NCBI GenBank assembly: GCA_028023455.1
Contig: JAQFVV010000072.1
Coordinates: forward strand, 2,686,501-2,750,500
Length of the DNA: 64,000 nt
Reading direction: 5' to 3'
DNA from: Epiperipatus broadwayi
Taxonomy: Eukaryota; Onychophora; Udeonychophora; Euonychophora; Peripatidae
The number at the start of each line of letters is the position of its first letter. Position 1 is the stretch's first letter. Under the pieces are notes generated by a model that saw only the letters and a program-made list of their open reading frames with translations, had not been told where the DNA came from and searched no databases. This document shows, piece after piece, positions 22,471-35,111 of this stretch. A program made the translations under genes and the position numbers.

Positions 22471-24177
22471 TTATATCTCTAGTCCAAAATGCAGATTGCT
22501 AATATCAACGTTTTAAAGTAATAAGTGCTTATATATTTAGTAAAATGTTTTAATTTCTTAATATTTATCTTGTAATTCTGTATTCTCTCTCTTTTTTTTT
22601 TACAATTTCATCATAATGTAATTTGTATGAATTATTAATATTAAACGATATCACCATGTCTTTCTGGGATTCTTTATTTTTAATTGAAACATTATGTAGT
22701 AATTCAATCTCATAATATCTGAGGTCGACAATTTAAAAAATACAACCACATTTAATTCTTTTTTTTTCTTTCTAATTTGTAAAACTATCGAATTCTTTTG
22801 TATCATCGTAATATCATATTGTACTTCGAATATTTTAAAAAGTTTAATAATCGTCTGCTTGAAATATTAATTTATATAAAACGTTATATATTAACTGACA
22901 TTCACCGCAAATGAATTGAACAGTATGTGCACCAATACTCTTTCTTGCGTCTTACCAGTAACAGTCAAAATTCTCCAAATACATTACTTTGTTATAAATA
23001 TAAAATTAAATATACTAAAATTCAAATTTAATTTTTTATATTTTGTTATAAGAATTCTATAATCAATTATCAAAAAGTTAAGATAAGTCTAAGTTGTTTT
23101 TTATATGCACACGAACTGTATATTCTTGAATCGTAATTAAATTTGTAATAAGTGATCTACTTGGTTAAATCCATGTTGAATCTTAGGTATAACCTTCTTA
23201 GATATAACTTAGAGGATATGCCATTAATATAGCCAGTGCTTGTAAGTTTATCACTTCAATTATCATATATTATTAGTACTCTATAATTTGTTCTTTATAT
23301 CTATACATACATTATATATATATATATATATTACATTGCAAACAATTCCCTAATATTTATAATGTAGCTTTGAATATTGAGAAGCTAGAATATATCATAA
23401 AGGACAAAGTAATCATAACCTATCAGTGAGGATGATCACATGCATGATCATAGTACTCTATTGTCCAAATATTTCATTGCCTTCAGCAAAAAATTCGCAT
23501 ATGCATATTTTCCTGAAAAATCTATCTTCCTGCATTAATAATAAACAGCAGAAAAGATGGTTAATAATATCAATATAAGTTTTAGACTGTTAAAAAATAA
23601 TCATAAGTTTTGTAACATATATCACAGAAAATCAAGTTACTGTCAAGCCTCTAAACATCAACCAGAGAACAGCGTTCTACCAAAAAACTAAATATTTTTT
23701 CATTTTCACATAAATAGATCAATGGGGGGAAGGGGCTAAAATTAATTAGCATACCCACCTTAATGTCCATGAAGCATGGCTGAAATAAAAAATCAAGTCA
23801 ATTTTTGAAATTTTTTAGATCACAAGAGAAATTTATCTTTCCAATAACTAATCTAAATCATTATCTAGTATTGGTCAATCAATGAATATTTAGTTAAAAT
23901 TAACAACAAAAATTTCATATCTTGGTTAAGTAGATGACGGTTTGTGCACTAACTGTGAAAACAATAACTATGTTTATAATACTACTGGCCATTAACTCTT
24001 ATGAGATGAATTTATACTTTTACTGGTATTAAACTTGGTTTAACTTTCAGTGGATTAAAAAAACATATGCTTTTTTGTCAACTATTCTTATCATTGGATT
24101 AATTGTGTGTGAGTATTTTATATGATTATTTGATATCTCTGGAATAGTGATAGTAAAAATAGCTTCAAAATATGTAA
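22471..24177. other. AT-rich DNA with a TA microsatellite
   Basis: A (TA)n run is at about 23314-23331. No gene or repeat is recognised. Confidence 0.45.
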
Positions 24178-24270
24178 GCATTGATGGTCTTGTGGTTAGC
24201 ATAGTTGCCTTCCAAGCAGCTGGCCTGGGTTCGCTTCCTAGTCAACGCTCTGACATATGAAAAAAAAAAT
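24178..24270 (+). mobile_element. tRNA-derived SINE, family B
   Basis: Reads GCATTGATGGTCTTGTGGTT, AGCATAGTTGCC, GGGTTCGCTTCC (B box) and CAACGCTCTGACATATG, then a poly(A) run of about 10. It is the clearest plus-strand copy. Confidence 0.85.
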
Positions 24271-25700
24271 ATTCATTGGATTATTACTATTATCATTATT
24301 AGTAGTATTGTTAATATTGTTACTATCATTATTATTAAAATACTAATAGCATTAGAGATCCAGCTATCTTATAAAGCAAATTTTATAAATCCAAGATGTC
24401 TTCTTGGATTTTTATAATGCTTGAAATTCTTGTAGCAATTTTAAAAAATTGCGTGTTTTCTATTTTATTTTAAAAATACACACGTGCACAAAGTTAACAT
24501 TTAAAAAAAGCAATATACTGACAAAATACAAAATGGTGTAAATATGAGAATAAATTACAAAATTGGATTAATAAATCAATATTTATGTTAGTATATACGC
24601 AATGGCAAAACAATTTTACAATAGTGACATAACCTTTTAATGTAACATTCGAATGTGCATGTGTGAATGTTTGTGTTTCTTTGATACATTTTAAATTTAA
24701 AGAAGTATTTTAAAATATTTTAATAAAATATCAATTATTATGAAAACAGTAAATAAAACAAAATGATTCATTTTAATATCTGTAATATAAATATTTATTC
24801 TAACTGTATAATTTGTATATTTAATTTTATTGAAATATATAATATTTTATTTAAATATATTTTTAAATGTTCTTTGTAATTTTAAAATAATTTTATTATA
24901 ATGGGCACTAAAATTTCTTCAAAGGCATCTGCCAGATTATCATCCCCATAATAACTGGAGAAAACTTTCATATAAAATGCTAAAAGTGTTAAGAAATTTG
25001 TGTGAATATGATGATGAAATCAGTCACGTGGTTAAAACCTACAAATATACGTACACAAGAAAAAATTCCTCTCTTTCATTGCTAGTCCTTTGCTAATGAC
25101 ACCACATAAGATCAATGCTTAAATTTAATCATATTGCATATTGTTGTTTGGGCATTGAAACAGTAAGATTCGCATTCGAATCTTAAGTTTCACCTTTTTC
25201 TGTCGTCTCTCACTGACCGGTCTATCCCGCCCAAATTTAAACTTTTTGGTATCGAATTGTGTGTGTAGCAATATTAAAAATGTATAAATATATGTAGAAT
25301 TCAGCATAAACACGCACACATTTCGATCTCAAATTAAAGGCAATAAATAGGGATAAAATAATATAATTTAGATTTCTTTTAGTTATATAATTTTGTATAA
25401 TTTTAATCATTTATTTTGGATTATAAAGTTCGTATTTATTGCTTTGTTTAAATTTCATTTAATAATAATTCTAAAAAAATCTGATGTAATATTTAATTAA
25501 AAGTTAAAATAATCTTATGTTCCCTTTTCGTCTTTGAAATTTAAAAGCATCGGTCAGTGATAGATAATAGATTAATTAAAGAAAAATTCCCCAAAATGTA
25601 ATTAGTAAATGTAAAATGTAAACAATAAAATGGCAGCTTTCTTTAATTAAAACCAACAAAATGCATTGATTATCCTCAGGGCAGATTAAGTAGAACCTAA
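24271..25700. other. AT-rich DNA, nothing recognised
   Basis: No supported feature; composition becomes slightly less AT-rich after about 25100. Confidence 0.4.
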
Positions 25701-25706
25701 AAATAC

Positions 25707-25748
25707 CTTAACAAAAATGTGAAAGATCAAGATAAGAAAAGAGGCCAT
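25707..25748 (-). other. Weak candidate signal-peptide-like first exon
   Basis: On the minus strand TAAGATGGCCTC is followed by a 14-codon hydrophobic frame (MASFLILIFHIFVK) and then AAG|GTATTT, a possible donor at 25705-25706. The ATG lies in a YY1-like AAGATGGC context. It is so short that chance is likely. Confidence 0.15.
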
Positions 25749-26665
25749 CTTAGACTTGCTGGAGACATTCACTTAAACTTTAGCTTTGCTCTCGATCACT
25801 GAGTGTCTCCAAAATATAAAAATAAATTGTTCCTGCCAAGGTATGACCGAGTAAAAGCACCTAGATTATTCTCCATCGGGAGATGGCCTATCGGATGCCG
25901 AACTTTCCATTGCCCATCATAAATTCACCATGAAGATCTGCTGCCTGAAATAAATGAGAAAGCTGCTGCTGCTGTGAAAGTAAATGAAATATCTAAATAC
26001 CAGAAAGAATTGCCACTCGTGAACTTTTTGCTGCTAAACTAATGGAATCAGAAAACTTCTTATAAAACAGGTACCTGTCTGTGTTCAAACTCTAGAGTAC
26101 TCTAATAATATGCTATAGCTCTTCTTCATAATACTTATCTAAATTATAAAATGTAAAAAAACTATCATTTGTATAACTAAAATTGAATAATTAATTTAAT
26201 GTGTAAATTTCTCTAATAATCTAGCTTACCTCACTCTATCTTTCTTGGGTGCGTATTTCTAAAATCTACATTTTATCTATATTTATTATTTAATTATTGC
26301 ATGCTAATAATTGTCTCAATGTTCAAAGTTTAAATCTAAGATAGCTTGAAATAGTGAATGCGTGTCAGATTTCATTAACATTACTTTCATAAATAATTTA
26401 ATTTTCATATAAACCGACACGCATTCAATGCTTCATTTATTGTAATGCAGGGGTCTACAACTTTGCAAATGGCTGGCATATTAGTTGTAATCATTCCCAG
26501 TTTAGATATGTTTTGTATATATTAAATCTTAATGAATAATTCCATCAAATTACATTTCTTTGAGAGTCGCCAACGTTCTTTAGTAAATGTTGATAATGTA
26601 GGGCCCAGTCAGAAGTCTATTTAAATCTCATCATAATCGTTTATACAGTATACATGTGTTACATT

Positions 26666-26960
26666 TTAGAGATGCGATGACCCATTCCGCCGTGAAATTT
26701 CCAGATTCTTCAGGGTTGAAATTAACCCCAGTCGTCCTACACAAGCGGGCATAATGGGTGCTCCTGTAGGATTTGACCTGTCATGCAGCCAGCCGGCAAA
26801 TTGCGACATGGACCGCTTGTCCCTGGTTATGCTTATGTGACACCTTACTTCATCGGGCTGAGGCAGAGACCAGCCCGACAGTCTTATAAACTCATTCGCG
26901 GCATTGCAGTTTCAATATACTGCCATTCCATATCGCCTTTCTAAAGCGTACCATGTGTTC
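26666..26960 (-). other. GC-rich block with an 81-codon open frame, unidentified
   Basis: This block is roughly 50% GC in a genome well under 30% GC. On the minus strand one frame stays open from 26911 to a TAA at 26666-26668 and includes GWSLPQPDEV and GAPIMPACVGRLG. No ATG opens the frame, so it would be an internal piece of something larger. I do not recognise the family; a retroelement relic, an exon or a transferred segment are all possible. Confidence 0.35.
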
Positions 26961-27473
26961 CTTTACTTAATTTTATTATTCTATATATCACTCCACCTCT
27001 GCATTATCTTCGTAATTCACTCTCAAATAAATGTTTGCCCTTAGTCATAAAATAAATATTTTAATTAAATAAATATATGTCCGCCGCTACTCTTAAATCT
27101 TACTTTAGACTCTTGCATTGCAAAGGTATAAATTCCCCAAGGCATGCATTAGAAATACTTACTCAAGAATTTTAGGTAGCTAGATTACGCCTTCAAATAA
27201 ATGTATTCCTTTTGTAAACATTACAGTATCGGAAATACCGCTACTGAAGTCCTCAATATAAAATAATGTCTAAATAAATAAATGTATTCTTTAAAATATA
27301 ATCATGTCGCAAATCCCGCTACTGAAGCTTTGAATCCATAAAATATTATTAGTAAATGATTGTTTTATTAAAATGTATTAATAAATAATTTTAAACTATA
27401 CGTCTGCAGTTACGTTTCATTTATTCGATACCCATTCTATAGAATATTTCCTCGATTATATAAATACGAATGT

Positions 27474-27743
27474 TTAACTAATATTAGTTTGATTATTGGC
27501 TAACTCGAAAATAAAATCATGAATCTCTTGCATATCCCTGACCACCGTGCCTAAAGAAATATTTACTAATGTCGCATCAGATGCATTGTTTCGTGGATTG
27601 TATTGTGGAACCGATAAACTATGTTCGAACTCAGTACCACGGGTGGCTTCGCTACCTCGATGGTGCTGCTGTTCTGTATGGTGGTCGAATTCTGCACTAT
27701 TTTTATGAGTCACACGTTTTCTGACTGTTACAGCATGGAGGGG
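27474..27743 (-). CDS. Candidate 3'-terminal coding exon (hypothetical)
   Basis: A minus-strand frame is open from 27743 to a TAA at 27474-27476, about 88 codons, with balanced composition unlike the flanks. It is hydrophilic (a HHTEQQHHRG segment) and ends in FIFELANNQTNIS. CCTCCATGCTGTAACAG looks like a 3' splice site (AG at 27725-27726), and AATAAA lies 49 bp past the stop (27420-27425), the layout of a last exon. No homology is recognised. It could equally be a gag-like relic of a retroelement. Confidence 0.35.
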   Translation of the reverse strand, partial: PLHAVTVRKRVTHKNSAEFDHHTEQQHHRGSEATRGTEFEHSLSVPQYNPRNNASDATLVNISLGTVVRDMQEIHDFIFELANNQTNIS

Positions 27744-28335
27744 TTATACTTTACAAATCATTTGTCTGTGTGGCAAATGTATCTCTTCAACTGTCCAGGT
27801 GAATAACTAAAACATCTGAAAAATATTCATCATGATAAAATGCATAAACAAAGTAAAATTTAAAGATTTTATTGAAATAAAAATTTTTAAACTATGTTGG
27901 AATGCTAATATTTGCTACTATAGTTAAAGCAATATTTAAAAGGTATATTTTAAAAACACCTGCACATTGGATATTTGGTTTAAACCAGTTTTAGAATTAA
28001 TAGAAGTTCTCTTTGTGAATAATTTTCTACAGGGATACTAAGATTAGCAAATTTCACTTTCCAGGAAATTACTAATTATCCACTCCACACCGATAGAAAT
28101 GAAAATAAACCCCTGTTTTTTGATAGAATATTTAAAACTTACCTTTAATGGATTTTATGCAAAAGATAAAATTTTTAGCATCATTAGGTTAATTTTTACT
28201 CCATCTTCTGTGATTTACAATGAAAGTGTCAAAAAAATTTTGATCATTTTTTAAAAAAAACGTTCTAAGTGACTTCACCTAAATAAAATATTGGAACTAT
28301 TAAAAACTTTAAGCGATCTTTAGGTTACTTGTTTT
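27744..28335. other. AT-rich DNA, nothing recognised
   Basis: If 27474-27743 is an exon this would be intron; no other exon was recognised. Confidence 0.35.
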
Positions 28336-28461
28336 AATTATTATATAGTTTTTTTTTTTCATGTGTCAAAGCATCAGCCAGGAAGCGAACCTGGGACAAC
28401 TGCTTGTAAGGCAGCTGTGCTAACCCCTCGGCCACCAATGCTTGACAATTATTATATAGTT
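28336..28461 (-). mobile_element. tRNA-derived SINE, family B, with 15-bp TSD
   Basis: On the minus strand: GCATTGGTGGCCGAGGGGTT, AGCACAGCTGCC, AGGTTCGCTTCC and GATGCTTTGACACATG, then an A-rich tail. It is flanked by perfect 15-bp duplications, AATTATTATATAGTT at 28336-28350 and 28447-28461. Confidence 0.9.
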
Positions 28462-28655
28462 GTTTTGGTAAATAAAAGTTCTCGCAAGAGGAAAACACAA
28501 ATAAAAGGGTTGTATAGATAGTATAATTTAAATTATATTATTTTAGCAATGATAACTTAGGTGTGTGTGTAATGTGTTTTAAAGAAAGGTTATTAAATAG
28601 TATTAATTATTATTGTCTATATGTATAGATATAATGGTTTGTATATTCCATATAT

Positions 28656-28870
28656 TGTACCGGTCGGTTTCGTCTGTTCATATAACATGATCTAGCATCT
28701 AGGCAAAAGTACCTCGAATCCAATCCTGTGCAAGATACGTAAGTCAGGAACATTCATGAACTCTGCCCTATTTGCCTATTTTCCAGATCTACCAACTTAT
28801 GAGCAACAATTCCAATGATACTGATCTAATTTATTCCTACCCCGCCGGCATCACAAAGTCGTGACACAAA
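28656..28870 (-). repeat. LTR-like edge
   Basis: After a TATAT flank the plus strand starts TGTACCGGTCGG. This resembles the plus-strand starts of the Gypsy LTRs (TGTAACCGACGG) and of the solo LTR (TATAACGATCGG). The following 200 bp are more complex than the background. I could not find the opposite end, so this remains an edge only. Confidence 0.3.
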
Positions 28871-30765
28871 AAGACTCTTATTCGAACTTTATTCACGTCT
28901 AGAATATTACAATTAGCGATTTTCGATCATCTAGTAAGTGAAACCTTTTTATATTACATCAAAATTATTTCTAGTCAATAAATGAAACAATGACTTAGAT
29001 ATTTAGAAAGATATAAAATTTATTAAATCAACTTGGAGTATATATGATTGCAAACGTTATTGGTGTTACAATGTAAATAAAATGGGTGTTTATCTCCCTT
29101 GGACAACATTAACCTCTCTTACACTCCTATACAATGAACATATTTAATCATCAATAACAAATAATTCAGGGCTTTATTCTATTGCGGCTATTTATATGTC
29201 AATAATTTATCGATTGAATGGGATACATAAGATTTTTAATAATAGCGCTAGACTACGGTACCTGAAAATTATTTGAATTCACCAGTACTAAAACAACAGC
29301 ATTCATACCAATACGTAAGTTTATTAAGTTGGATGATAAGGGTAATTTTATTTAATTAATATTTGCATTTGCTATATAAGAACGTGTGTGGGAAGCTAAT
29401 TTGGGAAATAATAATAATGGCAGAAGTGTCATATCTGAAAGTGCGAATGAAATATATATTAAAAAATGGCCATCCATTTAGTATAATCATAACAGTACGG
29501 TTTAGGAGAATTAATAGGCTTTTAACAAGAATGAAATATGGGCGAGCGGTACGTGTATGATGGCAATAGAATGATCTATTCTAAGATCTAAGAAGATGCT
29601 TCAATTCACCGTTAAAGAAAGGCGACTCTCTGCAAACGTCGGCAGGGTCGGGTCATAAACAACGAAGAAGGCGCTTTATTGAATTGCCATAGGCTGGACT
29701 TTTGCCAGAGCGAACCCTATGCAATAATATCTCGCGCTGAAGAAATCCAAAGAGGTTTGCCAAACCTTGTCCTTGGTATTGGAAGTAAAATGAAATGAAG
29801 CACAAAGATATATATATAACGAAAGGCTGGTATACACGTAACGCTTGCATTAATATAAATATATAGATATTGAACTAAGGAATAAAAAATTATCACCTAT
29901 CTTTATTAATAAAAACCCCTCATACCGGTATGATTTGATTACTACGTGGATATGGAAGAATTACATTTAAGGCCAATATAATATAGCTCATAGAACTAAA
30001 GGATTCCCCCCCTTTATGTATTACTTTCAACTACACATAAACTTTCCCCAACGTATAACTAATACAAATCTTTGGTTGTGAATGCTTTAATAAATACATA
30101 CTTTCATATTATTAAATATATATAAAGTCAGTGGTGGCTATTGATTTCAAGAAATTAATATTAATTTAATTCGTATAAATCTATTTGCAGATTTTAGAAG
30201 TTAGCGCTATTATTTAATTAACCAAAGAAACGCCTTTCTAAGAAAATAGATTTTTACTTAGTTTTTGAGAATAACACTGTACAATAATTATCAAATTCTG
30301 ATTTTATTTCCCCAGACTGGCAGGCACCTGCTATACTAAGAATAACAAATTTGTTTTTAAAAACTACTAGGTTAATTACCCTCTGAAAAGTAAGGAGGGT
30401 TTTCTTTTATTAAAAGAGATAGGTAAGCATTTGCGATTCTGGGGGAAAGTTATCGACATATAATTTAGTATCTGAAAGTATAAAATATAATAATGAAAAT
30501 AAAATATTGCCGCATAGATGTGAAATTAAGAACTAATAATTATTCAGGAGAGGTTTAATGTAGGAGAGATGACAGCTAAGTTATATATAGAGAGAACAAG
30601 GTACAATTAACAAAAAGGTAAGAACTTTACAAATTGATTCATAACTAATATTAAATTTTACAAATGAAAGCTTTACAAAATGTTTAAAGAAATAGGTGAA
30701 AGTTAAAATTATTCACGGTAACTTTAAGAGTCTAGCAGCATTTGAAATGATTACCTCTGTAAAAC
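28871..30765. other. Mid-complexity DNA, unassigned
   Basis: Less repetitive than most of the window, with moderate-GC patches such as 29560-29800. No frame with a recognisable product. Could be part of an old LTR element or gene-proximal DNA. Confidence 0.3.
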
Positions 30766-30838
30766 ATGGCGGTTCTTTTGATGATTTCAATTCCCGCGGA
30801 GACTAGATCTAGTTTGTCAAACATAGTTATTCAGGCAG
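30766..30838 (+). other. Weak candidate first exon
   Basis: AAAACATGGCGGTTC (YY1-like, good Kozak) opens 24 codons beginning MAVLLMISIPAETRS. They lead to GGCAG|GTAGTAAT, a plausible donor at 30839-30840. Without splicing the frame stops after 30 codons. No homology or following exon was recognised. Confidence 0.2.
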
Positions 30839-30840
30839 GT

Positions 30841-31724
30841 AGTAATTTTATTATTTAACGAACAGGCATATAATTATAGTCTATGAGTATCAGGATCCAT
30901 GGGCACAGATTGCAGGGAAGGCCATCTCGAATGGCGAGAAAGGCGATTTAGATTTACTCAGTACACATTGAAATTAACGAACGCAAATTTTCTTGGTGAC
31001 CGCTCTCCTTGACTGTCCTAGTTACTCTCTAAAATTAATTCGTAATTATTCCATGCCTCGGTATTTTTGGAATCCCTTTCTGATTGGTCATTGCAATCTA
31101 ATTTCCAAAAGAATTCGTATACAGGCTTTTTACCCATTGTGATGGAAGATGCCATTGTTAGATAAGTATTCAAACTTTAATTAATTTTGATAAAAGAAAA
31201 TGTTTGTAACAAAAGTAAATCAATTAAGTTTAGTTTCTACTTTTGATTTTAGAGAAACTTTTAATTAAAGTTATGTTAGAATATTATACAAGATTACGCT
31301 TCTCACCTTTAATTAATTTTGACTAATTACAATCGCATCTTCCATATTGGATTTAAAAGAAAAGTATAGTTTAATGGCAAAAATAATTTAAAAACACAAT
31401 TTTATAAAATTACATATAACGAACTTTTCCACTAAATATTTGCTCAGTACTTTTGTCTCTACAATATCTATAGATATCTGAGCTGCAATTAACAAACAAT
31501 TACTATAAATTTTATAAAATAAATAAATACAGAAATTATAATATATTTTGATATTATAAGTCCGTTATAATTAATCCCCCATTCCCTATTACGTATACGA
31601 ATTTTCAGATGCTACATTTATTAATTTTATTTTGCATGTTTAAATTCAGATATTTATGCCAATATCTTCGTTAATAAATAGGTTAGTTAATAATACTCAA
31701 ACAAAAGGATACAAACAAATGTGT
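30841..31724. other. Mid-complexity DNA, unassigned
   Basis: Contains a CCAAT-type word on the minus strand (ATGACCAATCAG near 31085). Nothing coding is recognised. Confidence 0.3.
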
Positions 31725-31836
31725 TAGTGAGTGGAATATATATGCAAGAATAGGGTTTGAATTTAGGTTGGTAGCGGAAGTAGTGAGTGGAATATATATG
31801 CAAGAATAGGGTTTGAATTTAGGTTGGTAGCGGAAG
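31725..31836. repeat. Exact 56-bp tandem duplication
   Basis: Units 31725-31780 and 31781-31836, each starting TAGTGAGTGGAATATATATG and ending GTAGCGGAAG, are identical. Confidence 0.9.
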
Positions 31837-32518
31837 ATTGGAAGTGGGCTGTGAAGCGCAATCTGACTCTCAGATTCTGCTTCAATATGTTAGTGATCTT
31901 TATAATGTCTGTCTTTGCTGCTATAATTAAATGCAATAAAATATTCTTTAGAATATGTGCAAATGATTATATTTATATAGTTGAGACATTTTATAGAATT
32001 ACCCTTTCTTAATTAATACAGGTAGAATAAAGATCCTGTGAATAATGTTTTATATAATTAATTATATTTGTGGCAATAAAATTTACATATAAATCATATT
32101 GTTGTTTAGAAGAGAAAAGTCCTAATAATATATGTTACGGTTTATTTATAAGGTTAGTTTAGGTCAGCATCCTGTGTGATGCTACATGTACCTATAGAAG
32201 TTAGGCAAGATAATACGGCACCTTTAGGGGGTTGAACTACAATAGGATAATGGTTTTTATCAAAAAAATATCCTGATGTGAGAATGATTGAACTATTGCA
32301 GATAGGGGTCGGATAAAACATTGCTTCACTTTATTACTTAATAATTATTATTGCATAAGTTTTCTGTTTTACCTTTTTAACAACCTTCTTCACTGATCTA
32401 TTTTGTCCCACAACAGGTAGAGATACATCTATAGAGTTTATTCAATAGGAAAAATTGAGATGAAGCTCCTATAATTAACATATTAAAAAGTATTTATTTC
32501 TGGAATGCTGAGAACGTA
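31837..32518. other. AT-rich DNA, nothing recognised
   Basis: No supported feature. Confidence 0.4.
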
Positions 32519-32845
<327 letters not shown>

Positions 32846-32903
32846 TAATGTGCAAATTGTAATTGGCTTTATGCTGTTGTTTAGCACTTAAATAAATGAA
32901 TTG

Positions 32904-32904
32904 A

Positions 32905-32982
<78 letters not shown>

Positions 32983-32990
32983 ATTATTAT
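32904..32990. repeat. ATT microsatellite
   Basis: About 28 ATT units with a few variants near the end. Confidence 0.95.
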
Positions 32991-33426
32991 TATATTTTAT
33001 TTCATCTTTTTGTTAATAAATTAATTTTATATGTATTAAATTATCTAGCTTTCATCTGATTTTTATTATCTAATAAATAAATATGGTCATATAATTCCTG
33101 TTGTAGAATTATATTATTTACATTTATTGTGAATATTAGCACACATAATTTAAATAATAATGCTTAGTTACTATAAGATATGGTCTTACAATAAAATATA
33201 CCCTTTGTTATTTAGCCATATTAATAATAAAGATTTATAGTTAAAGATGAAAATTTTATGAGTCTTATTTATTATATTTAAATATTTTTAAAACCCTGAG
33301 ATAACTTTAGACACAAAAACATGATTAGGTTAATTTCTTCCTATTTACATATACACATCTAAAATAATTATTTATTTATCTAGTGCTGTGTTTTTGTTTG
33401 TAATAACCATAAGGAAATCACCCTAA

Positions 33427-34395
33427 GACATACTTTATGAATTTATAAAGCTGAGGAATACTCACACTCTAAACACAAGAGGCTTTGAAAAGATAAGAAT
33501 GAATCCATCTTATCTTTTTCCTAAATTCATATATATAGGCTAATCTAAAGCATTTAGAAATGAAAGCATAAAGGTATTAATCAATCACTTTTAATTCCAT
33601 TCACTACATATCAATAAATGACATTTATGAATAGTACAAATAAAAACACCACACTAGATAAATAAACAAGAAGTTATATAAATTTATTACTACATCTAAT
33701 ACTGAAATGCAATAAATTGTAAATATTTCACAAATGTCATTTATTAATATGTAATGAATGGAATTAAAAGTGATTAATATATTCACCCTCACATTTCTAA
33801 ATGCTTTAGATTGGCTTGTATTTATAAATTTAGGTAAAAAGTGGATAAAAATGATTAATTTTTATCTTTTTAAAGACTATTTTGTGTTTAGAAAGTGAGA
33901 ATATCCATCAGCCTCAAAATTCATAAAGCATATATGTTGGGGATTCCCCTTATGACTATTATAAATAAAAATATTATGCATATAGCTTTAACTCCCCCTC
34001 ATATACACTTTGATGCAAATTTTTTTAATAATTTCTTTATTTTCCTGACAGTTTCATTGTCCTGCAGTCTTCATCAGAGCTACAATATTGAATGATATAA
34101 ACATATAACCATTACATCATATACATACATATGTATATATATTTAATATTACATCTACTGATGTGCAGTAAGTTATAAAAATTTTGCAAATGTAATTTAT
34201 TAATATATAGTGAATGGAATTAAAAGTCATTGATTAAGACAAGACCTTCACGATCTCATTTTACATGCTTTAGATTGGCATATATTTATAAATTTAGATA
34301 AAAAATAAGTTGGATTCATTATTAACTTTTCAAAGACTCCATCTTTTAGAAAATGAGGGTATTCCTTAGCTTTATAAATTCATACAGCATAATTA
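33427..34395. repeat. Cluster of foldback family F: inverted pair plus direct copy
   Basis: Arms 33427-33631 and 33730-33935 are inverted complements of about 205 bp (CTAAAGCATTTAGAAATG and its complement; ACTTTTAATTCCATTCA and its complement). A third unit, about 34140-34395, repeats the right arm directly. Shared core words tie this cluster to 17985-18315 and 49167-49715. Confidence 0.75.
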
Positions 34396-35111
34396 CTTTT
34401 TTCTTTCAAAAATAATTTCAATAAGTAAAAAGAAATTATTACAAATTCATTCCTTTTTTTATAATTGACAGTTTCTTTTAAATAATAACTAGATAATAAG
34501 CCTTATTTACAAATTCTGATTAATTAAATAAAATACAAATCATTATTTAAATATAATTCTTTATTTTAGCTGAAGTTATTCAAAATATGATTCAAAAGTG
34601 TTCCAAACTAGATCTAGCTAAGTGTTAGCAGTGTTCTTCCTTTTTATTCACAAGATATGGTCAGTCTTGGGATTTAAATGAAGTAATATTCCCTTCTTAT
34701 TCAAATGAAAATAAAAAAAGATTTTATATCCAAAGCTTAGTTTCTTTCTTGAACCTTGTTTTAGTTCTTTTTTTTAACAAATTTGCATAGACTTAGCATA
34801 TAAGAGAGAAAAAAATACTATTATTATTTTTTATTTATTGAAATGAGTAATAGATTGTTTATTTCAATATATATATATATTATTTTAGTGATTACAGTCT
34901 ATTATCATCTGATGGTAATTTTTTTAATATGAAAATATAACAAATATTTCCAAATATTTAAATATATATAATAAATTAGGGAAATATTTTTAACATGCTC
35001 ATGCTCAGCTGCATCTAAAATGTAAATAATAAAAAACCTTTTCAGTTGTCAGAAGTTAAAATTCTTTTACTAATTTATTACAAATACAAATGGAAATGGA
35101 TATATATATAT
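34396..35111. other. AT-rich DNA, nothing recognised
   Basis: No supported feature; it ends in a TA run that is the insertion site of the Gypsy element. Confidence 0.45.
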
